Program-made: the position numbers and the translations under genes
From: Apoda limacodes
Lineage: Eukaryota; Arthropoda; Insecta; Lepidoptera; Limacodidae
DNA: 64,000 nt
Assembly: GCA_946406115.1 (NCBI GenBank)
Contig: OX291562.1
Location: forward strand, 3,564,001-3,628,000
Direction: 5' to 3'
Shown here: positions 34,650 through 45,312 of the stretch, one piece after another
Numbering within the stretch: position 1 is the stretch's first letter
How the letters are laid out: every line of letters begins with the position of its first letter
The notes under the pieces: model-generated
Seen by the model: only the letters and a program-made list of their open reading frames with translations
Databases searched by the model: none
What the model was told of the DNA's origin: nothing

Positions 34650-34900
34650 GTCAACTGTATTTATGCTTACACTAATTTAACTTTATGTGCGTTAGTATTC
34701 TTGCACTTATGTGTCTGTACGTATGCTTGCACTAATCTGTATGTATGTATGCTAACAACAATTTTTATGTATGAATGCTAACACAAATCTGTCTGTAGAT
34801 ACATATATCTTTATGTTTGCTTACACTAATCGGTCTGTAATGATCTGTATGTATGCTTGCAATAATCAATATGTATGTATACCTGCAATAATCTACTATT
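34650..34900. repeat. Degenerate tandem repeat, unit about 30-36 bp
   Basis: Seven or so loose copies of TATGTATGCTTGCACTAATCTG with variants (TGCTTACACTAAT, TGCTAACACAAATC, TGCTTGCAATAATC). Probably a decayed minisatellite derived from TATG/CTTACACTAAT units. Confidence 0.65.
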
Positions 34901-35404
34901 CATTACGTTAATTTCGTGAAGTTAAATTACAAACTACAATTACAAGATGGTTACAAAGTAACACAGAAAGATCAATTTTTATTATAAAACCTAATTTAAT
35001 TCAACAAAATCAAATTTTTAACTACATCTTTATCCAGATTGTTCCAGATTCAAAAAAAAAACAATAAATATGCTTATTTAATTCGCAAATTTGAATGAGA
35101 ACACAGATGTTAAGAACCCTTGTAAAAGCATTAATATACGAACGATAATAAAGGAATTTAAATAAATTACCATTCGAAACTGGCTCTTCTTTGTTTTCCA
35201 TTTTCGACTTAACAAGCGTAATGCGTCCATCTCGAAAACCAATTATCTTTTGAACAAAGTAAGATAAATTTTGATAACCAAAAACATCAAGTAAACAAGA
35301 ATAAAAAATTCTCTTAAATCTTCGATTCGCTAAGTTCTAATTTGCTAAGGTGGAGGTTATATATTATCTTGGTGATATCGCTAAGTATATTCCATCCATT
35401 TGTT
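34901..35404. other. AT-rich DNA, nothing recognised
   Basis: No motif seen. Confidence 0.35.
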
Positions 35405-35692
35405 GGCTCTATGGCTCATTGGTCGGTGGTGGCCGAGGAGTTTAAATTTCACCTAACGTCCCGAGTGGCGGAGGTTCGAACCAATGAGTTCACACCACTG
35501 GCTTTTCGGTGAAGGAAAACATTGTGAGGAAACCTGCATACGTCAAGACGAAAAAGGCGTATGTGAAGTCCACAAGCCGCGGTGGGCCGGCGTGTGGACT
35601 ATGTCCCACATCACCCTCGCTTATGAGGGTGGGCCGTGCCTCAACAGTGGGGACGTATGAAGGCTGGCAAGACAAGACAAATACCCTCTTTA
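35405..35692 (+). mobile_element. tRNA-derived SINE with intact head and internal deletion
   Basis: The head GGCTCTATGGCTCATTGG resembles a tRNA 5' half with an A-box-like region, followed by GTGGCGGAGGTTCGAACC (box B). The segment between box B and ACACCACTGG that is present in the 2853 copy is missing here. The body and distal end GGGACGTATGAAGGCTGGCAAGAC are well preserved. It abuts the mariner remnant at 35700. Confidence 0.8.
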
Positions 35693-35697
35693 AATAA

Positions 35698-36135
35698 GGC
35701 AGGGGATCACTTGAAGATGACGCACGGCCAGGAAGGCCGATCCAGGTGACCACTCCGGTAATTATGCAAATTGTCGAAAAAATAATATTAGAAGATGCCC
35801 GACTAAAGAAGACACAGCTCGCAGAAATAGTTGGAGCATCAGACGCAACCATTTTAAAAATGCTTCACTACCATCTTGGCATGACTTAAAGTTAGCGCAA
35901 GATGATTATCTAGAATGCTCACGCCGCCTGAAATCATTATGGATCTGAGTCTAAACAGGACTGTATGCAGTGGCGCAAAAAAGGCACACAACAACCCAAG
36001 AAGCTTAAGGTGTCACAATCGACTGGGAAAATCATGGCGACAATCTTTTATGATTCAAAAGGAATCCTGTTGATCGATTACAAAGATAAAGGTGTCTCCA
36101 TAACCAAAGATTTCAACGATTCAATTCTAGAGCAA
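35698..36135 (+). pseudogene. Mariner transposase remnant
   Basis: Plus-strand reading gives RGSLEDDARPGRP, ARLKKTQLAEIVGAS (helix-turn-helix DNA-binding region), YHLGMT, then a KVSAR...LSRMLTP segment with a stop. After a deletion the reading continues with SESKQDCMQWRKKGT, STGKIMATIFYD and KGILLIDYKDKG. The last piece is the region of the second catalytic Asp in mariner DD34D transposases. The stretch holding the first catalytic Asp (GDETW in the family) is deleted, and the C-terminal third is absent. Stops occur after LGMT. It is a dead cut-and-paste transposon of the Tc1/mariner superfamily. It differs from the fragment at 6309, which covers the other end of the protein. Confidence 0.85.
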
Positions 36136-36411
36136 TTAATCTAGTATCTGTTTATTAATAAGCTCCATCTAGTGGAGGCGTGTCGCATTACTTTAATTTT
36201 CAGTAAGATTTACTCGTTGCTAGTGTTTTAATGTTGCAAGTACATATTTTATGGCAATATTTGCTAAATAAATTAATGATACTATTTTTAATTTTTTAGT
36301 TTCAAAATGAAAGTACCGGAGTATAAAAATAATATTATGTATTTGGAGAACAAAATTATATAATAATAAAAGTTAGATTGTTGATAAATTTAAATTAATT
36401 CTATTATAGAA
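36136..36411. other. Unassigned flank of the mariner remnant
   Basis: Contains TCCATCTAGTGGAGGCGTG; no further recognition. Confidence 0.35.
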
Positions 36412-36895
36412 AAAACTGGTCAAGTGCAAGTCGGACTCGTGTTGAACAGCTGTTGTCCCACTAAATCGACATAGGTCGCGGTTAGTTTACCAACTGCAAA
36501 TAGGTTTCTAATCGCTAAAAAATATTTTTTGTGATGTAGCAACACATTTACGGTTTTCGGATTTTTCTCTTGAGTTGTGCTACATGGCATTGCTTCTTGC
36601 CAAATTTCATGATTCTAGGTCATGGGAAGTGCCCGTAGGTTTTCATTCACTTGCAGGCGTCAAAATATGCGGCATAAACGGAGCATAAACGGCCGTATTT
36701 TTTGATTGCGTTAACTGAGAAGAATAATTTTTTCACTGCTTCAAGGCATTGCAGGCTTGAGTATTTAATATTAATTTTAGCTTGATACCTCCAGGCATCC
36801 CTAAGAAAAAGAGTCTTGACAGGTGGACAGACGGACGGACGGACTACAAAATGATCCTATAAGGGTTCCGTGTTTTACTTTTGAGGTACCCTATC
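36412..36895 (+). repeat. GTGCGAGTCGG repeat type 3, near full length
   Basis: Head GGTCAAGTGCAAGTCGGAC, CAACTGCAAATAGGTTTCTAA, ATTTTTTGTGATGTAGCAAC, GCCAAATTTCATGATTCTAGG, GTGCCCGTAGGTTTT, TAGCTTGATACCTCC, AAAGAGTCTTGACAGGTGGAC, (GACG)n and GGGTTCCGTGTTTTACTTTTG. Non-coding. Confidence 0.75.
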
Positions 36896-38385
36896 AATAA
36901 GGCTTTAAATTCTACTTTGTGAAGTAAGCAAAAGGATCTAGGTTGGATAATAGTGAATATATGTATATTTGTTTCTGAAAGCATACAATGTAAACGTGGC
37001 GGTAAAAAAAGTCCATAAAAGTGTCTGCCGAGAGCAGATACGTAAAAGCCTGGGCCGTCGAAAGCAGTGAAGCATAAAATCGGGCGGAATCTCTTGAGAC
37101 AGTAATGTTGTTATATCACGTTGGATGGAAGCAAAACAAATATTTTACTAGATTTAGTGTTTCATCCCACAAAAGTGGTAAGCCATCATAATCGTATTAT
37201 ACAATTTTAGTGCGTATTTGTCGCTGTGGTTATTAATAATCAATCGAGTAAGTAAGTAAGTTTAGTTTTGAAAAAAATATAAAATAGAATTAGCAAAGGA
37301 AATCAGATTTCCATTTTAAATAAAGTATTATAGAAGAAGCATTTTAAAAAGCATCCAATTCGTAACTGTTTCTGAGAACTAAGTAAAATACTTAATACAT
37401 TTAGACTTTCGACTGCTTTAGTACTCTTAGACTTCTCTTCTATCTAGTACTTAATACTTTAGGTTACTAGTACTTTATTGAAAGAAGAAGAATTTTAAAA
37501 AATCATCAAATTCAAAACTGTTTTTGGGAAGTAAAAAATTCAGCTTAGTAAAGGTTAGTTTTAAATTTTCCTCTAGATTCCATTCTCATCTAAACGCAAC
37601 AGTATTCAAAAGTACTAATTAGTAAGTGTTTTAAATTGATACAAAAGCTATCTCGTAGATCTAATTGTAAGTAAAATATAAGTAATAATTTAGCGTTAAT
37701 AACAACTTAGTATATACATGGAATAAAACCACCACCTGAAAACTAATAAAACAATTTCTTACATTTATATATTATTTATAAAATATTTTAATCCTCAAAT
37801 ATACCGATTGAAAATAAATGTGTTGTAAAATATTTATTATTACCTAGTTATCTATAATTTTTTCCATCTTTTGGTTTCAAAATTCGTAAAAAAAATTGTC
37901 CAATAATTTATTATATAATAAAAACTTATTACAAAACAAATGACAGACTTTACCCTAAAACTGGTGAAGTAATATTGTGTATCTACAATGATGACGTCAA
38001 AAGGCACTAAGTCTTGACTCGAGACCCCGGAATTCAAAAGCTCACTAATGAAGCATCATTTGGGACTCCTGGAATTTGTAAACAATGTCATTGTTTCTTG
38101 TTTTTAGCCTTTTGCAGTATATTTAGTAAGTTTCTAAGAATTTATGTGTTGTAAAAATTTATTCATTTTTTTAACTTAATCAGCATCAACATAGCGTCAC
38201 TCATTAATACATCATTACATGAGAATATTAATAAAAAGTTCAGTGTTATTTAAAAGTAAAGTGCATTACATTTATATGTTTTATATTCATACGAAGCACG
38301 CTACTATCTGAAATCCCTTTGTTGTTATAAAATAATAAAAAACAAATCTGAGTAAGATCATGATAAGACCAGCTTTCAAACCAAA
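36896..38385. other. AT-rich DNA, nothing recognised
   Basis: An imperfect direct duplication appears in 37315-37520 (AAGAAGCATTTTAAAAAGCATC vs GAAGAATTTTAAAAAATCATC, each followed by an AACTGTTT word). No gene. Confidence 0.4.
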
Positions 38386-38387
38386 AA

Positions 38388-38652
38388 AATCGGCCAAGTG
38401 CGAGTCCGACTCATGCACGAAGGGTTCCGTACCATTATCTATAAAAACGGCAAAAAAATCACGTTCGTTGTATGGAGCCCCCTTAAATAATTATTGAGAT
38501 CTGTTTTTTGTATTTGTTGTTATAGCGGCAACAGAAATACATCTTCTGTGAAAATTTCAACTTAGTTAGAAACTATCGCGGTTCATGAGATACAGCCTGG
38601 TGACAGACGGACGGATGGAAGGACGGACAGCGGAGACTTAGTAATAGGGTTG
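38388..38652 (+). repeat. GTGCGAGTCGG repeat type 1, tail missing
   Basis: TCGGCCAAGTGCGAGTCC, GGTTCCGTACCATTATC, AAAACGGCAAAAAAATCACG, TGTTGTTATAGCGGCAACAG, GTTCATGAGATACAGCCTGG and a GGACGG-rich microsatellite. It breaks at ATAGGGTTGAAGG, before the expected ACGGAACCC tail. Confidence 0.75.
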
Positions 38653-38689
38653 AAGGTTGAAATCAATCCATCAGTCAGACTGACTGAAG

Positions 38690-39005
38690 CTGACTAACAA
38701 ACGGAAGCTCCAAACTTATAACACGATTGCGTTTCGGAAGGTAAAAACCATATATAATCGTTATATATCGATATAAAAATTATAAATGCCTCCTTATGCT
38801 AAAACCGCTGTGCCAATTAAGATTAAATTTGGCATGGAGATAGCATGAGTCCCGAGGAAGGGAAAAAAACTCATTCTCACTTGACGTTTTCAAGTAGCCT
38901 ATGGAGTTTTTTTCTATAATTAGAGGGTTGCTGTTGAAATCCTACACCGATAACCGAGTTAAGGGCGGGTGAAATCGGTAGACAAAAGCTTGTATAATAT
39001 ATAAT
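38690..39005 (-). mobile_element. RTE-type LINE tail, minus strand
   Basis: AATTTGGCATGGAGATAGCATG, GTTGCTGTTGAAATCC, TACACCGATAACCGAG and GGGCGGGTGAAATCGG are the reverse of the blocks at 10540-10600. Non-coding. Confidence 0.5.
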
Positions 39006-39639
39006 AAGATAAGAATAAGTAATTTTATACAATGCCTACCTTATATCCCGATTAAAAACTTTAGTGAACTAACAAATCTTATTTATTACAAATATCTAAA
39101 TCTTAAACAAAATACATCTTGTTTAACTTTAAGCATATTTTTTAATTTGATCTTTTAATTATTCAAAAGTATTATATAACTAACTTTTCCCGCGTCTTAA
39201 CCTGCGCTATTTTTGGTGCGGCAATTTCATGATTTTATTTAACCCTCTGTAGCATTGTGTAGACCTTAGGCAACATACCGTTCAATCGCCTACCAATCTT
39301 ATAGAACAGATTTTAAAACGTAAGCAAGCACTGTAGCCCGTAGTCTACACTCTGAGCTAACGATCTAGCACCTAAGAAAACAACTAGATGACCCTATTTA
39401 TCGCAAACTGAAATTGGTTTATCGACGGTTGGTTACTCGGTATTCGCGAAAAGTTGCAGATGTAGCTGCGATTTTAAAAAAATATAAAAAATTATATGTG
39501 TGTTTTGTGTCAAAAAATTAGAGAGACAAATGTTTCAACATTTTGTAACATTTTTTTTTATTTTCGTTATTTGTTTTATTTTGTTTATGTGTGCAATAAG
39601 TGTTTTTTTTTTTAATTCCTATTTTCCCTGTTTTTTAGA
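39006..39639. other. Unassigned DNA, poly-T/poly-A rich
   Basis: No motif recognised. Confidence 0.35.
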
Positions 39640-40309
39640 TTTTTTTCAAAAATAATAAGAAAGCGTAAATAGCGTAGTCTTTGCATCAAAGCGCAATCTC
39701 CACAAACTTCAGACCCTCCTTTCTCAGAGCAGCCTCCGGAGCCTCTTGGTTCCTACACAGAGATTTCGAACTCCCCAAGATTCCCCAATATTTCAAAAAC
39801 CTGGCAGTCCGCTTTTTCGAGCGTACACAAAATCGTCCGAATCGATTAGTTGTGCAAACCCCAATGTATAATCCCGCCGATCGACCTCGGCACGGTCGTA
39901 AAACTATAGTTAGGCGGCCTCGGCACGTACTAATGGCCCCAGATGACGATCTCGCTGTCCGGATAACGAGATTAGTCTCTACGACCTCCCCGAATAGGGC
40001 CTCCCTCCAAACACGACGCCGACGTCCCAGGTTTCATCGGCGCCCTCAAGGATACACGAGGTATCAATGAGTGACGGGGCGCTTCTCGCCCCCACTCAAT
40101 CGCAACCGCACCCGAGTAACGGGGAACTCCCCTCCTGGCGGTGACTCACCTTCGGATTCGAGACTCACGCCGGTCGAAGGGACGCCCCCGAGAGCGACAA
40201 CCCAAGCCGAGGCTTCCCCTGCGGGGAGCCCTTGAGCGTTGGGCGCTATATGGGTTGAGGCTACTTCAGAGTCTCGCCCCAAAAGCCCGGTGAAGCAGTA
40301 ATGGCTAAG
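39640..40309 (+). pseudogene. Jockey LINE ORF2 C-terminus and 3' UTR
   Basis: An open frame ending in TAA/TGA at about 40070 reads STNFRPSFLRAASGASWFLH, then PQYFKNLAVRFFERTQN and RPNRLVVQ, and an Arg/Pro-rich end (RHGRKTIVRR, TRRRRPRFHRRPQGY). This is the usual C-terminus of Jockey ORF2 (AxGxPWF... FF), without the RT. It shares about 410 bp at high identity with 33084-33495, including CCTCCTGGCG, GAGACTCACGCCGGTCG and GGGCGCTATATGGG. The two copies diverge after GCAGTAATGGCT. 5'-truncated insertion or remnant. Confidence 0.8.
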
Positions 40310-40336
40310 ATTTAGCACAAAGTCTGTAGTCTTGTA

Positions 40337-40550
40337 TAGGCAGAAAACCCTAAGAGCTAGATTTTCTGCTCTTCTCTCACTACGGTCTAACCGTAGACGA
40401 TGGAACATACTGCTATACGTCAGTAGAACCGCCTCCAAAAGCTCCAGCTTAGGACATCTAAATCGTCATTACAGCTCCTACCGTTTGACTATAAAACCTA
40501 AAAATGTAAAACAACGTTATTTTATAGTCAAGCCACGAATCGTGTGACTG
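40337..40550 (+). repeat. Repeat shared with 55568-55785
   Basis: TAGGCAGAAAACCCTAAGAGC, CTCTTCTCTCACTACGG, CTAACCGTAGACGATGGAAC, TCTTAGGACATC (here CTTAGGACATC) and TTATTTTATAGTCAAGCC are found again at 55568. At 55.8 kb it is followed by the Jockey 5' leader found at 47105, so it may be part of that leader. No coding capacity is evident. Confidence 0.65.
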
Positions 40551-40860
40551 ATTCCACACGAATTTCACATTCTATCCTACTATATATAATTCAAAAAGAA
40601 AAACAGATAACTTTTGTAATCCTGCAGCCTATAGTACAACCTTTTGCACCTTTCACTCAGGATTTTTAGCTCCCTTTTTGTACAATAAAATCAATTAAAT
40701 CAATAAATTTGTATCGCAAATGTAAAATTATCCTAAAAGCATGGTTGTCTTTTCTAGACAACACTGAAACCGAACATATTCTTCTTATTGCTAAATAACA
40801 ATAAAAAAAAATTGTTGAAAATCATCTTTCTATTGTTCTTCTTATATCTTAATATATAAT
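40551..40860. other. Unassigned DNA
   Basis: No motif recognised. Confidence 0.35.
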
Positions 40861-41055
40861 TATGTATGTATATATATATATATATATATATTCTATTAAA
40901 TACATATTTACATGTTATTAACATATATACATATATCTATAGATATGTGTCATATATACTTACACTAACGCATGTCACATTTACAGTAAGTAAAGCACAC
41001 CTTCACACATACAATCAACAAATAGTCACACACACACACACACACACACACACAT
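40861..41055. repeat. (TA)n and (CA)n microsatellites
   Basis: TATGTATGTA followed by (TA)n at 40863-40892 and (AC)n at 41027-41054. The frame across them (40866-41060, Tyr/Ile and Thr/His repeats) is an artefact of the repeats. Confidence 0.9.
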
Positions 41056-41111
41056 TGTGAAATAGTCTTTGTTTGTTTAGTATGATTATTAATTATTATT
41101 GTTTGTCTATG

Positions 41112-41250
41112 ACATAAGATTTAGCATTCTATATATTGTCAACGCTGTATTGCAGTGTAGTTACTCTTGGTGGAAATAAATTAATATAAATATATAAAAG
41201 GTTTAATCTACATAATATTATACAATTAACAATGTCCTGGACATGGTGCC
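41112..41250 (+). mobile_element. BEL/Pao 5' LTR remnant and primer binding site
   Basis: ATGACATAAGATTTAGCATTC, TATATTGTCAACGCTGTATT and TACTCTTGGTGGAAATAA are repeated in inverted orientation at 44218-44281. LTR-type sequence continues to ACA at 41243, directly followed by TGGTGCC (41244-41250), a plausible tRNA primer binding site, then ATTATTCGGTTATATCGCC. The left border of the LTR is not resolved. Assignment rests on position upstream of gag and the inverted copy. Confidence 0.65.
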
Positions 41251-41583
41251 AAAAAATTATTCGGTTATATCGCCTTATTTCTTAAAAAATGGGCTATTTG
41301 TGAACATTTTAATTCCAAGAAATTTTTCTGACATTTTGCCATTTTTCGTTCGGCTGCAATTGGACTTGCCGAGACGAGCATGCGCTCGGGTTGTCATCGC
41401 AATGAGAAGTCACTGTCATTAAAAGTAATCATTTCAATAGAAAAATATTTTCATTATTAAATATTTGATTAACTAGTACGATTTGCAGTATATTCTCTGA
41501 ATACCGAATGCAAAAGCGAAACCTTAACACGTAAGTCGAACAGTGATCAATATTTTAAATAATTGACATTTGGACATTTAAAC

Positions 41584-42534
41584 ATGACGGAAATAGAACA
41601 CAAAAAGAAAATTATTTCGGCAAAGGGCCAATGCAAAGCGGTTTTTACGCGACTGGGAAAGTATTTTGCAGACTCAGAAAAGGCAATCACAGTACAAGAT
41701 GCGCTTGTTAGGAAGAAAAATTTAATTGAAACTTATTCTAAATACCAGGAGTTATCTTTAAGCTTGCACCTGTTGGGTGAAACAGCCGAGGAAGAAAAGG
41801 TTATTGAAGAGCAATATTACACTTTGATGGCTACCATTGAGCGCAAACTCAAAGACCCTCTTCCAGGAGATCACTCATATATAGGCTGTAATGTAGCAAA
41901 ATTGCCAACATTAGACATTCCTACCTTCGACGGCAAGGATATTTCATGTTACAAGCCATTCATGGAGATGTTTACAGTCGTCGTACATGAGGATTCGAGA
42001 GTGTCACCTATACAAAAACTTTGTTTTTTAAAAAAATATCTTAAGGGAGAACCTTCGCAGATAATTGACAGTTTGCCAATTATTGGTACATCTTATGAAT
42101 CTGCAACAGAGCTATTGAAGAAAAGGTATGATAATCCAGCATTATAAGTGAATAGTCATGTGACTAGTCTACTTGATCTCCAAAGTTTACAGCGTGGTAC
42201 TGCTCAGCATTTGCGTGAGTTTGTGTCAAAAGTTCGACAGCATGTGACTTCTCTACAAAATCTCAATCAATGGGACCCTATTTTATCATGTATAATTATA
42301 CGTAAGCTTGACTCTCTTACAGTGAGGCTGTTTCATGCTGAGCGGGATGCTACGGTAATCGTTACCGTTGAGTCATTGCTTAATTATTTAGATAAGCAAG
42401 CCGCTTCTTTAGAGGCAAGTCCTACCTTCAATGAAAATCTTCATGGTAAGGCAAAATCTTATGTTAATGTTCCTACATCTAACATCTCGGTAAGTGACAA
42501 AATGGTACAATGCATTTACAATTCAGAGTCATAA
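41584..42534 (+). pseudogene. BEL/Pao gag-like gene, one in-frame stop
   Basis: I chose the ATG at 41584 over the upstream non-ATG opening. The frame runs 187 codons (NVAKLPTLDIPTFDGKDI, the PxFDG motif of Pao-type gag, then EDSRVSPIQKLCFLKKYL and SYESATELLKKRYDNP) to a TAA at 42145. It then continues in the same frame with LQSLQRGTAQHLREFV and SLLNYLDKQAASLE to 42534. These match the conserved gag region of BEL/Pao elements that packages element RNA into particles. Apart from the stop, the coding frame is well preserved, suggesting a moderately recent insertion. The C-terminal nucleocapsid part continues in a different frame from 42494. Confidence 0.85.
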
Positions 42535-43381
42535 ACTATTCAAGTGTCCTAAATTTAGCTTATTCATTCCCGAGAAGCGACTTGAGTTTGTTAATAAAAA
42601 TAAGCTGTGTAAAATATGTCTTAATTCCCATCAAAATAAATGTAGGTACAGTTTTAAGTGTACAACTTGTAATTCCAAGTCACATAATACATTACTACAC
42701 TTAGTGGAAGGTCCTAAGAACAAGGAAGGTGAATCTGAAAAACCGGTGAACATGCACGTCGCACAACCATTAAACCATTGTGTATTATTGCCCACTGCCA
42801 AGGTGATTATACAAGGAATTGACGGCAAAAAACTTGTTGTTAAGGCACTTTTAGACTCTGGTTGCCAGACCCCATTCTGCACCACTGATTTAGCCAACCA
42901 GTAAGGATTGCCTCAATTCGATATACCTAAGACTATTGGTACTTTAGATGATACATGCAGTAGTAAGTCATTCAAAGTTATTAATTTTTCAATAGAATCA
43001 CTAGTTTCTGACTACAAATTAAAACATGTTTCTTGTTCAATTATTGACAAGATAACATCGAAATTGCCTCAAAAAACTATTAATTTGAGTCGATTCATAA
43101 TTCCAAAAAATATAGCACTAGCTGATGATACATTTCACATTCCAAGCGAAATCTAACTTTTATTAGCTGTCGATGTTGTTTTTAAAATTATACAGGACGG
43201 AAAAATTGAAGGTGGTCCAGCAGATCCCACATTGCTTAAAACTCAGCTAGGATACATCATTTCGTCCACTGATTATTCAAACGTTAATAAGACTTTCGCT
43301 ATGCATGCAACTACAGAACCCAATATTGACCATTGTATTCGTCAGTTTTGGGAGGTGAAAAAGGTTCCTGAAGTATACTAG
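42494..43381 (+). pseudogene. BEL/Pao zinc-knuckle, protease and linker region
   Basis: A frame shifted relative to gag reads HKLFKCPKFSLF, LCKICLNSHQNKC and CTTCNSKSHNTLLHL (the two Cys/His zinc knuckles of Pao gag). Then comes VIIQGIDGKKLVVKALLDSG with the aspartic protease active-site DSG at about 42855. A TAA at 42902 interrupts, but the same frame continues to 43154, has another TAA, and goes on with LLLAVDVVFKII and GPADPTLLKTQLGYIIS (the Pao protease/RT linker) to a stop at 43379. Role in an intact element: RNA binding and polyprotein cleavage. Three stops make it inactive. Confidence 0.85.
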
Positions 43382-43488
43382 GAATACTTGCCTGAATTTG
43401 AATACAGTGAAGGTTTTTCAGGAATCCGTAACTTTAAAAGATAATACTTTTGAAGTCAAAACTCCTTTGAATTTTCAAGTAGAGCAAA

Positions 43489-44067
43489 TTGACACTTTTT
43501 CACGATTTATATAAAAAAATTATACACGAATACTTGTATTTAAATCATGCTAAAGTAATTGATTTGAAAACCTGTGAAAAAAGGGATAAGCCGTTGTTTT
43601 ATATGCCGCATCATGCTGTTTTGCGCCCCGATAAACAAACCAATAAACTTAGAGTTGTTTTCAATGGAAGCGCTAAAACAAACAATGGTGTCAGCCTTAA
43701 CGATTATATGTGCAACGGCCCAGTCGTGCAACGATCCTTATTTGACATATAGTTATCGTTCCGGTTACCCAAATTTGTCATTCAATGCGATATACGTCAT
43801 ATGTATAGAATGATCCAAATACATTCTGATTATAGACGTTTACAGAATATTCTGTGGCGTGAAAACGGTGTCATGAGCGTTCTTCAGCTACAAACTGTGA
43901 CATATGGGCTGAAAGGTTCCGCGTTTTTAGCCGCAAGATGTCTGATTGAATTAGCTAAACAATTTAAAGGCGCATATTCACTGGCATTCGCGTCAATAAC
44001 TAACAATTCGTACGTTGACGACATACAGTCTGGTAGCAACTCGATTAATGGTCTTTTTCAATTAAAA
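43489..44067 (+). pseudogene. BEL/Pao reverse transcriptase, N-terminal half
   Basis: The reading LYKKIIHEYLYLNHAKVI, FYMPHHAVLRPDKQTNKLRV (fingers) and FNGSAKTNNGVSLND is typical of Pao RT. After a frameshift, CDIRHMYRMIQIHSDY (motif A Asp), LWRENG, VTYGLKGSAFLAARC and SYVDDIQSGS (motif C YVDD) follow, ending FQLKK. The thumb, RNase H and integrase are not present on this strand. Immediately downstream a second copy of the finger segment begins (44068). Confidence 0.85.
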
Positions 44068-44193
44068 AAAATTATACACGAATACTTGTATTTAAATCAT
44101 GCTAAAGTAATCGATTTGAAAACCTGTGAAGAAATGGATATGCCGTTGTTTTATATGCGGCATCATGCTGTTTTGCGCCCCGATAAACTGGGC
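44068..44193 (+). repeat. Duplicate of the BEL/Pao RT finger segment
   Basis: This 125-bp stretch (AATTATACACGAATACTTG to CGCCCCGATAAAC) repeats 43515-43641 with about 8 differences. The joint sits in a run of A shared by both sides (AATTAAAAAAAATT vs ATATAAAAAAATT), which suggests a template jump back during reverse transcription or replication. Confidence 0.85.
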
Positions 44194-44316
44194 CCCCAAT
44201 TTATGTCTATGACATAAGATTATTTCCACCAAGAGTTACTACACTACAATACAGCGTTGACAATATATAGAATGAATAATAATCTTATGTCATAAACATA
44301 AATTGGGGGCCCAGAA
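44188..44316. repeat. Hairpin around an inverted BEL/Pao LTR fragment
   Basis: Arms CTGGGCCCCCAATTTATG... ACATAAGATT (44189-44220) and AATCTTATGTCAT... CATAAATTGGGGGCCCAG (44281-44315) are nearly perfect inverted repeats of about 33 bp. The 60-bp loop is the minus-strand LTR core shared with 41118-41180. The two converging element halves meet here. Confidence 0.85.
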
Positions 44317-44519
44317 TCAAAACAAACATAAAATATTACATAAATGCTTCTTAAATATTAAAGTACCTAATAATAATAATTGATTATTTATGCATTAGTC
44401 CTTTACAAAGTATATAATTAATTAAAAACAAAAATATACGTAGTTAACCTTTTTAGGCGTAAGATAAAGAAAACATAAAGCTGCTATAGTAGCATTATAA
44501 AGAGAAACTAACAACACAT
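44317..44519 (-). mobile_element. BEL/Pao 3' untranslated region
   Basis: AT-rich DNA between the end of the minus-strand pol and the LTR core. No polypurine tract is clear apart from the GGGGGCCC in the hairpin arm. Confidence 0.5.
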
Positions 44520-45312
44520 TTAATCAGTCGGTAAAACTACAATTTTCGAAACAGCTCTAGAATATAGTTTACCATCAGAAGACCTTACTTCCACGACTCT
44601 TACATTATTATCATTACCACAAAAGGTTTTGGTAATCCTGCTCAAAGGCCAATGAAGAGGCGGAGTGTTTGGGTTTAGTAATAGAACTACGTCATCAATT
44701 TTGAGTTTAGGGTCTTGATTCGTGATAGACATTAATGGTCTTGAGTTTAAAATTGATTCAATTTCTATCATGATTGTATTAAATTGCTCATATGTAAAGA
44801 TTTTACACGTAGAAATTCTTTTTAAATGATGTTTTGCTGATTCCCACAGACCACCGTGATTCGGACTGTAAGCTGGGATAAAATGAAACTGAATTTCTTT
44901 TTGAAGTGAATAATTCTATTAACTGCCTATTTGCACCTCTAAATGTAGTTGCGTTGTCGCAATATATATGAGTAGGCACTCCTCTACAAGCAACAAACCT
45001 TTTTAAAGCCGATATAAACGTGTCTGTAGACAGCCTTTGACGTGAAGCAAACAAATAAGGCAACATACCCTTTAGAAATTATTCTATTACGTTTTGAGGA
45101 CTGCTTAATTTCAAATGGCCCACAGTAGTCCAACCCCATCTTTTCAAACACTCTGGAAGGGATAACCCGATCTCTAGGCAAAGAGCCCATAAGCTGTTTT
45201 GAGGTTTCAGCTTTATGCCTACAACACACAACACATTTATATATTACTTTTTTATTTCTCTAATCGCGTTAATAATATAATATTTTTGTAATAAATGACT
45301 TAAAACAAGCTT
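44520..45312 (-). pseudogene. BEL/Pao integrase and C-terminal domain
   Basis: On the minus strand: HLALIHGG with downstream CVVxxxxKAETS (H2C2 zinc-binding region, frameshifted); MGSLPRDRVIPSRVF, MGLDYCGPFEI (first catalytic Asp), RGVPTHIYCDNATTFRGA (second catalytic Asp), and in another frame AYSPNHGGLWESAKHHLKR (catalytic Glu). ESILNSRPLMSI joins abruptly to KIDDVVLLLNPNTPPLHWPL and VVEVRSSDGKLY, the C-terminal Pao domain, ending VVLPTD at 44520. About 80-90 residues seem deleted after TNQDP. Role in an intact element: joining element DNA to the chromosome. Multiple frame breaks make it inactive. Confidence 0.85.

Noticed and set aside
40866..41060. 64-codon open frame rich in Tyr/Ile/Thr/His
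   Set aside because: Entirely produced by (TA)n and (CA)n microsatellites.
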